Positions 53,990-64,000 of a DNA stretch of 64,000 nt are shown here, one piece after another. Each line of letters opens with the position of its first letter. Position 1 is the first letter of the stretch. The notes beneath the pieces are model-generated. The model saw only the letters and a program-made list of their open reading frames with translations. It did not search any database and was not told the DNA's origin. The translations under genes and the position numbers were made by a program. The stretch is taken from positions 5,457,630 through 5,521,629 of the forward strand of contig NC_085060.1 in the NCBI RefSeq assembly GCF_963662255.1. Direction: 5' to 3'. The stretch comes from Cinclus cinclus (Eukaryota; Chordata; Aves; Passeriformes; Cinclidae).

Positions 53990-54716
53990 GAGAATGGATG
54001 TAGAACAGCTCTGACATGAAACACTTGGGGATTCTAGTGCTGAGAGGCTGGACATGAGTCAATAATGACTTCTGAGCCCAGAACAGCCAACTGTATCCCC
54101 ATCAAAAGCATCAAAGCCTGTATCCCCAGCTGCATCAAAAGCAGCAAGTCCAAGGAGGGGATTCTGCCCCTCTACTCTGTTCTCCTGAGCCCCCACGTGC
54201 AGTGCTACAGCCAGCTCTGGGGTTCTCAGCAAAGGAAGGACATGGACCTGTTGGAACAAACTCCAGAGGAGGCCACCAAGATGCTCAGAGGGCTGGAGCA
54301 CTTCTGCTGTGGAGAGACAGGCTGAGAGATTCTCCAGGTTGTTCATCCTGGAGAAGAAAATCCTCTGGGGAGACCTCAGAGCCCCTTCCAGTATCTAAAG
54401 GGGATCTAAGAGATCTGGTGAGAGACATTCACAAGGGTGGTGAACAACTTAGGGGAATGACTTTCAATTGAAAAAGGTAGGTTTACATCAGATATGAGGA
54501 AGAAATTCCTTACTCTGAGGGTGGAGAGGACCTGATACAGGCTGTCTGGAGAAGCTGTTGATGCTCTATCCCCGGCAGAGTTCAAGGCCAGGCTGGATGG
54601 GGCCCTGAGCACCTTAGTCTGGTGGAAAGTGTCTCTATCCAGGCCATGGCTGGGGAGGATGCACTAGGTGACCTTTAGGGTCCCTTCCAACCCAAACTAT
54701 GCTATGATTCTATTCC
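53990..54716 (+). mobile_element. CR1 LINE, 5'-truncated 3' fragment with intact terminus
   Basis: It shows the CR1 ORF2 end and 3' UTR. Recognisable parts are GAGAGGCTGGACATGAGTCA (54041-54060), GGACATGGACCTGTTGGAAC (about 54238), GAGGAAGAAATTCCTTACTC (near 54496), AAGGCCAGGCTGGATGGGGC (near 54583) and the terminus with GGTGACCTTTAGGGTCCCTT, CCAACCC and CTATGATTCTATT (54668-54716). Open frames on both strands here are broken ORF2 remnants. Compared with the copy at 41170-41755 it keeps the middle segment that copy lost. Confidence 0.94.
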
Positions 54717-57450
54717 AGCAGCAGTTTAATGGCATATTGATTTAATGAGACAGAAAACACTGCTGCTTTAAGCCATCCACTTGGATCAACACTGCTCCCA
54801 GTCCCCAGTAGGGCTCCATCATGTTATCCTGCAGTGCATATCCCTATCCTTGTGATTCACATGTTTCCTCCAGCCTATTTTCATTATTATGGAAATCTCA
54901 CACTCTGAAAGGCTATCTTCATGCAAATTTCAAGCATATACTTCATGCTTGTTTTGCTTCTTTAAGAAAACTGCTGTAGGTAGTCAAAGAGCATGGGAGA
55001 CTCCAGAAGACAATAATAATGTCTGGAAAAGGTTATAGATACTTGGAAAAAGTAAATTGAGAAACCAAATATAACATAATAGAGCTAGAAATTAAGGCCT
55101 ATTTTATTATGAAAAACATATTGATGAATAAGAGTTACAAGTTCAGTATTGATAGTTCTAATACAAACCTATAATTATGAAGTAATAGAGAGCACTTGCA
55201 GACACTCATAATGCACTCAGTGAAATTACCCTGGATTCTCTGAAGTCCCATGCATGAATTCCAAAGCCAAATCTCTGAAATTCTGAGAAAGACAAGAGTT
55301 AAGCAGTTAAATTATTGAAAATATTATTGAAAAACAGTACATTTTCTCCACTAATACATGTATTAATCAACAATCTCATTGAAATCTCTATGTCCTGATC
55401 CTCCTTTTAAGAAGATTTAGTCATCAAAAACTGGTTTTTCTGGCCACCACTATTAACTTGCTACCTGTGAGAAAGAAAAAAAGCAAAACACATGCTTATT
55501 TTGTTTTTGGAAGGAAGGTATAGAAAACGTATCCATTTTATACAAGGTAAGCATTCAAATATAGAATAAATAAGTTTTTTAGTACTAGTCTGTTGTCAAG
55601 CTACAAAAAATTCGAACTAATGACAAATTTCAAACTAATTAAGAAAGTACTCTCACTCTTTAAAGCTGCAGACAACAATTTCAATTGAAATGGGAATGAG
55701 CTACATAATAGTCACCATTTCTACACCCGACATCTGCTTCAAAGCCTTCATTTCTTCTTATTTATGCAAGAAGAGAATAAAATACTCTGTCTCAACAAAT
55801 AACATCTGCTGCAAGTTTCTTAGTGCACAAAGCAATTGTAGAAACTTTCAGCAATTCATTCTGATGGGATAGTTGAACAGGCAGTAAGAATGGGCTGCTC
55901 TTCTTCAAAACAAACACTTTAGTAGTACAACATTCTATAAATCAGAGATTACAGAATTTTTATGCTATTTGTGGGAACTAAGGCTGTCATACTACCAATA
56001 TCTCCTTTATTTTCTTAACGTATGATACTGAAAGTCTATTATGAAACTAGAGTGCAAATATCATGTTTTAGACTGCCATAGCACATAATATTTTGGTCTT
56101 ATTTACTATTCAATGCCATGATGTAAATGTATTTCAGACAATAATCCCAAACAACTTCTACTAGAGAGAGTTATATAATCTACAACAAAATACATGAAAA
56201 ATAAAAATAGTTGGAGATTTGTTACATGTGACAAGGTGAGTTGATTCATGGCAGCTTGGACAGGAAAAAAAATCTATGCACAGCTTGATATGACTCTTGT
56301 CTTTCTAATTGTCAAGATGAAGAACATTCTTCCTTTCTGTGAAATGTTCTGGACATGAAGTATGGACATTTGAGACAACTCAAAACATATCAGTTTTATG
56401 GCTTATACATCCCCTCTTCCAAGAATCCTGATTTTTATCCCACACATATCACTGATGCTATTTCTTCCCTCTTGATTTTTATCTGGCCAAAGTGATGTAA
56501 CTAAAAGAGATTGCATTAGCTGTGCTGGCATCTCTGAGCAGGAACCAAACATTTCCATAGCAACTTAACACTGCTACACTGCCTTGGTAACCAATTCAAG
56601 ATAATTATTTATGATGTTTACCTGCACTAATGTTCCAGGGCTGAATATTTTAGGAGAACATAATTCTTAAATGTATTTTCTAGTTTCACAAATAAATCAA
56701 TTTATGAAAAGGCACATTTTATAGTTTTGTGTAATATCTAATAAAACCCCTTCCCAGGTACACATTTCAGTGTCTGCAGTCTGTAAATGTCCTCAAAATT
56801 ACTAATATCAGCGAGAAACACTAACTAAGCTGTCAAGCAGAAGAGGTTTGTAAGGAGAAGAAGAAAAATAGTTAATTTACTTTTATTAATGAATCAGATT
56901 TAAAGGAATTTTAAAATAATTTTATTTTCACATAATTTTTGAGATTATTTTCCTTGTTCAAAGCCTGACTCAAAAATCTCAAAGCTCTGATTTAAGAAAT
57001 ACAGATATAAGCCATATCTAACTTTTAATCAGAGGTAAAAATAAATTAATCAACACAGCAGATTCAGTGTTTTGAATCTCAAACCTGTTTTCCTAGTGGC
57101 TGCATTCAAGACAACTTCAAACTGTATGCTGCCACCTATTACCATACTACAAATTCAATTGTAAACAGAAATTATAGGCTCTTCCTCTTCATATTCCACA
57201 ACAGCAGTTTGGATATTTATTTTTAAAATATTTTCTTACTCATAAGTTACAATAAGCTTAATTGGACCTTATTTAACTTCAAGTATTCTACTTCTTTGGG
57301 CTTGAGTGGCAAGTGCACTAAGAAGAAAACGCAGTAACAAAAAGAAAAGGATGTACAAACCAAATACATGAGGATACATAATACAATATGTGACCTCAAG
57401 AGCAGGAGCCATGCTCATAAGAACTTGCAAGACCATGTAAAACAGTTTAC
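54717..57450. other. Unique A/T-rich non-coding stretch
   Basis: No recognisable gene, RNA or repeat. Nothing beyond short chance open frames. Confidence 0.55.
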
Positions 57451-57477
57451 CACCCCCCCACCCCCCCCCCCCCCCCC
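57451..57477. repeat. Poly-C tract (C7-A-C17)
   Basis: CA, then C7 (57453-57459), A, then C17 (57461-57477), followed by a T run. On the minus strand this is a long G run directly downstream of the CR1 3' end. Homopolymers of this length are prone to sequencing and assembly error. Confidence 0.93.
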
Positions 57478-57483
57478 TTTTTA

Positions 57484-57630
57484 TCATGGAAATATAGAAT
57501 TGTTAGAATCAGAGAGGAACTTCATCATCTAGGTTCAACCACCCTGCTGTGGCCAGGGATGCCACTCACTAGCTCAGGTTGCTCAGGGCCCACTCAAGGT
57601 GGTCTTGAACACATCCAGGAACGAGACAAT
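57484..57630 (-). mobile_element. CR1 LINE, 3' fragment
   Basis: Minus-strand CR1 end. Read on + it shows GAATCAGAGAGGAACTTCAT, CATCTAGGTTCAACC, CACCCTGCTGTGGCCAGGGA, AGGTTGCTCAGGGCCCACTC and GGTCTTGAACACATCCAGG. These are the complement of the final CR1 segment from the TTCAAGGCCAGG-like motif to the terminus. Only about 150 bases remain, and it is the only CR1 here in this orientation. Confidence 0.92.
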
Positions 57631-59364
57631 GCTTTTTTGATAAGGCAAAGTGTCCTACTGAGTTAGTTTTAAGGTTATAAAAAATTAGTACAAAACCTCA
57701 CTGCTATAAACCAGTAGTTGTACAGGTCTCATTTTTCTTATAGTTCAGTATTATCTGTCTGCATTAAAGTGCTTGAGAGACAGTGAGCACATATGTTCAT
57801 AACTGCAGACATTGTATCTTGAAAAGTGCCAGAAAAGCACCACTGTGCCAAGATAGCAATCACTTAATGACATCGATTTCTTGTAAAACATTACATGCTA
57901 GGGAAACAGCAGTTATTTTTTCCCACTGTCTGTTGAAAGCAGGGAACAAAAGTCTCAGAAAGAGTAATGAAAGCAAAAGTATTTGATACCTAAAGTTCTA
58001 GCCTAAAGATACAATGCAGACATTGTAATTGTGTGGTCCCTTTTTGTGTGACCAAAGCCTGAGCCATCAGTTCAATACAAGGAGATCCAGCAACAAGCAA
58101 CGTGGCAGCTTTTCAACTTCTGAAAGAGCAGATCCAAAATTTGATGGCAAGCTTTCGGAAAGTTAGCTGCCTGGCAGAGCTCATTGAAATAAAAGAGAGG
58201 AATGCTGGAAAGAGGAGTCTTCTTTAAGATGGTCCCTGGAAGTGCCTGCAGTGGCAGGAGGCTGGCAGAAGGATAGACAGAAACATGTGAGGAACAGACA
58301 GACATGGAGTGAAGGATAAAGAAACAGGAGCATAACAGTGCAAAGTCTCAAAGGCAGGAATATGATTTAAGGATGAATGAAGAATGTCTGATAAATGGTT
58401 TAATCCAAAACTCATTGAGGACAATGCAAAGACTTTGAATATGGTTTGACATAAGGCTTGTAATCTTAAATGACTGCATTTAGAATCACTGCTTGACCAG
58501 CCTATCAAAACCCAGCAAGCACTCCTTAAAAAGTGCCTCCATAAAACCTCTTCTGAGATGAAGATGCCACTGCGGCTTTGAAGATACAGTCATTAAAGGA
58601 TGAAGCATGTGAACAGTCAGTATGACTGCTCTGAAGTTTAACTATAATCATCTTATTATTTCTTACTGAGTTTTTGAAATCTTCTCTGTTGAAAGAGGAA
58701 AGCAAAACTGAAGCAAACAGCTTAATCTAGAAATTACCTGTAGACTAACTTTAGTCTCAGCTCTTTTTTGTGTGTGCTCATGGGCATGAGCATGCCCAAT
58801 TCTAACAGCATTTAAAGTTTTTATTGTTGCACTTACCTGAACAAACACTGAAATGCAGTGTAATTTTCCTTCTTTACATTAGCTATTTGTTACAGCTGCT
58901 TGTCATGCAGTGAAAAATGCACATTTACTTTTGAAATTTCACTGTTCAGTTAAGAACAGTTAAGAGGTGATTCTGTAAAGAAAAAAAACTCCTCTATCAC
59001 AGGCTAAATTTTCTTTTAAAAAATATTTTTATTGAAACAAAGTGATGTCTTTGTGATTAAGAAAAAGTCAATGACACTAATATAAAATAAGTTCAGTATG
59101 AGTCAGTTCTGGAGCAAACTCAAATATAAGTCAGATCAGATAGCCTCATGCACAATGACTTGACACAGATATTAGACACTGAACGAGGCATTCTTGCCCC
59201 AGTAAAGAAAATTCATCCTCGTTTCTATAGAAAGCTTCTGAACAAGCAAGGATGAGAAGTGATGTGTTTGTATTAACAACTGACATTCAATTTTAGAAAT
59301 CTCTGTTCTCCTTATAACATGATACAGGCTATGTGTTCTAAAGTATAGAAAATGTTCTGCGGGT

Positions 59365-59436
59365 ATTTTTTTGTTTCTTTCTTTTTTTGGGAGGTTTTGT
59401 TGTTTTGTTTTTTGGGTTTTTTTTGCTTTGGTTTTG
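59365..59436. repeat. T/G-rich low-complexity tract
   Basis: T runs separated by GGG, GG and single G or C. It is similar to 3769-3821 and to the left half of 19817-19918. Confidence 0.8.
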
Positions 59437-60048
59437 AATAATTGTGTAAAACAAGACTGCAATGTTTAAAAAATACAGTTTAAGAGTATGAGTCACCACT
59501 AGAGAAAGGCTCTTCATACAAGTGTTAATCCACCTTGGATATATGGAAGACAAAAAAATACAGTACAGCTCTCTGAGATGTTTTGCCTGGCTATACACAC
59601 AACAGTCCAGACCAAGATCATTTCCAAGGGGACATTTTTTATATTGTCTCATTGTGTTTGACTCTACAAATGAATACAATCCAATCACTGAGCAGTTCCA
59701 GGAATGGTGCCAACCTTTTATGAAGAAGTGTATCAGTCAATCATTCAGTCCCACAGAATGGGCACTCGTTTTGTGTATTGAATGACCTAATAGGAGCCAG
59801 ATTGTTCATGTATTTACCAGTCCAAATAGACATCAATGCCTTGGAGTAAAAGAAATAAAAGTCCTCAAATAGATTTCAGTGAAAAATTATTAAGCAGGGC
59901 AGGAAATTCAAGGCATGATCCAGCTAAAACTAAGTTTTAATATTTCAAATATTTCTTTGTACATGCAACTGTGGTGGAGTTTAGGGTCTTTTGGGTATTT
60001 TTATTAGTTAGCTTCATGGTTTTCTTTAGTTCTGTCTTTTCTGTGGGC

Positions 60049-60063
60049 TTTTTTTTTTTTTTT
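60049..60063. repeat. Poly-T run (15 T)
   Basis: Uninterrupted T15 with no element attached. Confidence 0.88.
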
Positions 60064-61754
60064 AAGTGAGAGTTATGGAATATGGTTTGTCCTTTCTTTA
60101 TATACAACAGGCTACAAGCTTCTACATTCTTGCTTCTGATGCTTGAAAGATTTCTCTGCTTTGATATCACTTCCAAAATTATACTTTAGTAGTCAAAGAA
60201 TTGCCTCTGAAAGTACTAAGCACTCCTAAAACATGCTAAATGCTCTGTTTGGCTTGATGGGACCTCAGCCCTGATCGTGTGGATCAAAATTTGTGAGCCA
60301 TGAAGGCAGCAAAGCTCCACCTCCATTTGTGATACATCAAGACAAAGATAATTGTCAGCATGGCTTCTAATGGGAAGAAGCAGAATTGAAACTCCTCAAG
60401 CTCAAGTTTTGGAAGAGATATGGGAAAATATGTAAAAGCCATATCCAGAGCCTTGTGTGGGAAAATGTTTAGTAAAATAAAATAACGAGTCCAAAAACAA
60501 GTCACACAAATAAGTACAGCTTCAGCTGGAATCAGGTGCCAAATCAGATTCTCATCTGACAGCCAAAAGCTACAATGGTCACCTACAGCAAAGGCTGTTT
60601 TTCAACTTTCTGCCAGAATTCATCACTGAAGTGAAGAAAGGGGGACACCTAGGGCTGTGTTTAATGAAGGACAGCAAGCAGAAAAGGTTGTTCTGTTGAA
60701 TACTGAAAATTCCCCATGAAACCATGAAACTCATGAAAGGATTGCCTATAGCAAATTCATGTGTACTGTCTGGATATTAATCACTACTTTCATCTAATCA
60801 TAGAAGTAAAAATTACTACTCCTTACAGTGATAGGTGGACAAGTGCAGGCAAAGTGAACAGAGAACACAAGAGTTTTCTATGCAAAAATGACAATCATCC
60901 TCCTACATGACAAATATTCCTACTCAGAGCAAGCTTTAAAACCTGGTACCCTTACAAGTCAAATGGCCGTGTTTCTTGATTCGGTAAATCCATTGTGCAA
61001 AGGACCAAAGCACTGCTGAGGTAGCAAAATTGAAGAGTGAAAATTCCACAAGGGGAAGTGGTATCTTGGTACCATCACCCCCGTTCCAAGATAAACATTA
61101 AAATCTGCATTGATGTGCAGCAATAATGTACTCTGAGTACAGTGTTTTTCCATATGACAGATAGAATGGCTTCATCTGAACAACTGATTTCAGGCACATA
61201 GAAGCAGAAAACAGAATAGTGGTGTTTATCCAAATCTTTATGGCAGGGGTGAAAAATGTATTGATGCTTTTTGCTTTCATGTTTGACTAGTCAAAACTAA
61301 TCAAAACATTACTCCATAGACCAAAGAAGCCCTGAAACAAACCCCTAAAACAAAGTCCCTGAATACACAAATAGCCTAAAACGCTGTCTGCTGTGGAATT
61401 TATTCTGTGTGAGCTACAATATCAAACTTGAAGTGTAGGTCCTTAGGCAGAAACTGAAAAGAAATAATAGCCAGCTTTTGAAGCTGATATCACATTTCTC
61501 ATTTTCTTTTACAAAGAAAGACTCAATATTTATCACACCCCAACCATTAACAAGAATGTGAGAATTACCACGTTTTCATAGTTGCCTTAAATTATCATCT
61601 TATTATCCAGGAACCATCATTATTTACGCTACCGTAGCAGCAGTTTCCCAAAATCCTTATTTGGGTCTGTGCTAAAATGCTCTATCATCACAGAATTCAG
61701 ACCTTGAAGAAAAACAACAGGGGAAGAGACCCACACTGCTGAAGCTCCAAATCT

Positions 61755-61767
61755 AAAAAAAAAAAAA
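61755..61767. repeat. Poly-A run (13 A)
   Basis: Uninterrupted A13 with no polyadenylation signal upstream. Confidence 0.85.
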
Positions 61768-64000
61768 TCTATCTTAAACTTTACCTGTTGTAACAGTCCT
61801 ATTGAAAAAAATAACAGGCCTACATTTGTGCACAAAACTAACCATTTCCCTAAATATTTTCAGGTCTGAGAAAGTCACATTGTTCTGTGTTCATAATTTC
61901 ATTGTTTGCATTAAGATACAAGGAAAAGGAGCACGGATCACAATTTGGAAATGAAACAACAGGCCCAAATTTAGAGCAAACACAAACAAAAGTTATGATT
62001 CCATAATTTAAATATTTGATCATCCTATTAGGACAAGGTAATATTGGCATTATTCATGCCAATGAATTCAAGGAGACAAAGAATCCCTTGAGTCTCCATC
62101 AAGGCAAAGCCTAGCACGGTTAATGATATTATTTAATATACTGCTGAAGTACTTCTTTACCTTCTTTATTTATAATGAGCAAGGAAATTAACTTTTGCAA
62201 ATGCTGATCCTTAACTTGTATGCATGTTTTTCTCTTGTAGCCCTTTAAATAATGACCCTATTGCTTTCAAGGTTATGTCTGCTAAAACCAGAAGGGCCTG
62301 CAATTCTCTTTTCAGCTGAAACCTAATTGTAAAATAAGTTATTTGGGAAAGAAAAGAGAGGCACTAAAAACAAAATCAAGTTAGTTTCTATTATTTCTGC
62401 AATAATCTCTAAACTATTGATCAAAGGGTTCACATCTCTTAAGGAAGCTCTCCTGTCTGGCCACCTCATGTTTCCCACAGCAGATTCTCAGACCTCTGGG
62501 TCCTTCCAGTAATTTTACTTAGGAGAGCCACATTCAGATCCCAGCCTAGGTTAACTTTGCACTCACCAGGCAGGTTTCACCTCATGAGCCATTGGCTGCT
62601 TTGGGAATAGCTCCTCTCCAACTCTTCCACTGGGCAACATGGCTTCATATGAACAAATATTAATTGCAGCAGAGACAAACAGCTTTTCCATAGCCTGCAT
62701 GAGCACTATAACCACTGAACTGTAAAATCGGTGCTTCTCTGCTGCTCTCTAGCACAAATAGATATCTAACCATTCAAACAGTCAATGAAAGAAATCACAA
62801 CACAAAAGAGGAGCCATCTCAGTATTCCAGCAACTAGGACTTTGACTGAGAACAATCAACACCTGGCAATGATGGAGATCTACAGTTTTCTCTTAGAGCA
62901 GCAGAACAAAGTGTTCAAAGCAACACTCGAACTCTGGTCACACACCAAATGCCATGGGGAACTCAGTACTAAAGAAGGTGCCCTTCCTCAGCTCCCCGCT
63001 AGCCTGAACTGAATGGGACCTTTACCTCTTACAACAAACTACAAAGGAGCCAGGATAATAATCTCCTCTAAAAAAAAATGGCTTTTAGATAGTCTAGTTT
63101 AATTTCCCTGCACTGAATTTCATAAAAACAATAGGAAAACAGCTTTCAGAAACAACTCTTGCCTTTCACATCCAATGATGTGGAATATATTTATATTTGT
63201 GGAATTTCTTTTTCCTTCAATTTGATAAAAATTCCAAAATGGAATTAAAAGTGACCAAGCTTTAAGCTCAGAATTAGATGGCATTTAGATGAATAAGAAT
63301 GTATCTAAAGAATCAAAGAATGTATGGAATGACACTCATTTATGCTTGCTTTGTTACAGCAGAGACTTCCTCATTTGGATATGCTGCATGAAAAATAGAT
63401 CTTCTGCTCCTGGTAAAATTTAATGTCACTGATGCATGCATTTTTCCTGAAGACCATTTTTGACAGACATCTATTACAGTGAATCATTCTGGTTTTTATC
63501 AAGCTTTGACCAACTAAACGTTGACAATAGAAGGAACATTTTTTGATAAATATTTTTAGCCATGACTGGACTTTGGGGGCATCAAATCACTCAGTCATTA
63601 AATGAATCCAGTTAACCTTGTACAGCTGCTCTACATCCTTAAAAATTATTAGTATAAGAGATCAGGAAGGCTGTGTAAGTGAATAAGTCTATGTAGCAAA
63701 CCCGGTTTGTTATTTCATTATAACTACCACATTAAAATATGTATTGGCTGCACAGATATATTTAATGTAATAAAAAAATAAAATCTGTTTTTAACCTTGG
63801 AATAAACCATTAGGTTGTTTGACCTGCCTCTGCAGGCAACCACCAAACTGGGGGTAGGCTGCTTTTTCTCCTTTCAACAGCTGGTCAAGCCTGATCTAAA
63901 TTAAAGAGGAATTTGAAACACAGAAGAATTATTTATTTACAGTAAGGAATGTCAACACTGTACCAATGTTTTCACGTAAATAGCGACATCAACCCAGTAG

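Larger units (their letters stand above)
57631..64000. other. Unique A/T-rich non-coding stretch
   Basis: No gene or mobile element recognised. It contains a T/G-rich tract (59365-59436), a T15 run (60049-60063), an A13 run (61755-61767) and a somewhat GC-richer patch around 62400-62750. Open frames at 58072-58508 and 59172-59688 (minus) resemble no known family. Confidence 0.55.

Noticed and set aside
54059..54471. Open frames on both strands at the CR1 of 53990-54716
   Set aside because: They are frameshifted or antisense readings of the dead CR1 ORF2, not independent genes.
1..64000. CRISPR arrays, bacterial operons, tRNA or rRNA genes
   Set aside because: None seen. The CR1 elements, A/T-rich non-coding content and simple repeats indicate a vertebrate nuclear genome.

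Overview
The window looks like bird nuclear DNA. It holds several decayed copies of CR1, the dominant LINE of avian genomes, with the typical CR1 3' end (GGACTCGATGA-type motif, then TCTTCCAACC, then GATTCTRT). It also has one LTR of retroviral type, A/T-rich non-coding sequence throughout, and vertebrate-style simple repeats. A songbird is possible from the look of the LTR, but that is inference.

I found no cellular protein-coding gene, no convincing exon and no rRNA or tRNA gene. The open frames in the window are short (139 codons at most). They resemble no family I know and are best explained by chance, low-complexity sequence or CR1 remnants. The window is therefore intergenic DNA or the inside of a very large intron; the sequence alone cannot tell which.

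Layout. 1-742: unique sequence. 743-1533: a long CR1 3' fragment on the + strand. 2862-2940: a short CR1 3' terminus. From 2941 to about 41169 I recognise no transposable element over some 38 kb. That stretch holds only simple repeats, including a (GGAA)n tract at 14681-14844, an (AT)n tract at 25491-25519 and several A/C-rich or T/G-rich low-complexity tracts. From 41170 elements return: an internally deleted CR1 (41170-41755), a probable solo LTR (47988-48481) bracketed by the hexamer TAGTGG, another CR1 (53990-54716), and a CR1 fragment on the minus strand (57484-57630) next to a long C run (57451-57477). The rest to 64000 is unique A/T-rich DNA.

No genes act together here. The main points of interest are the LTR and its possible regulatory signals, the long element-poor core, the purine microsatellite, the G/C run at the CR1 terminus, and one stop-poor segment at 18439-18985 that may be a decayed coding remnant or simply chance.
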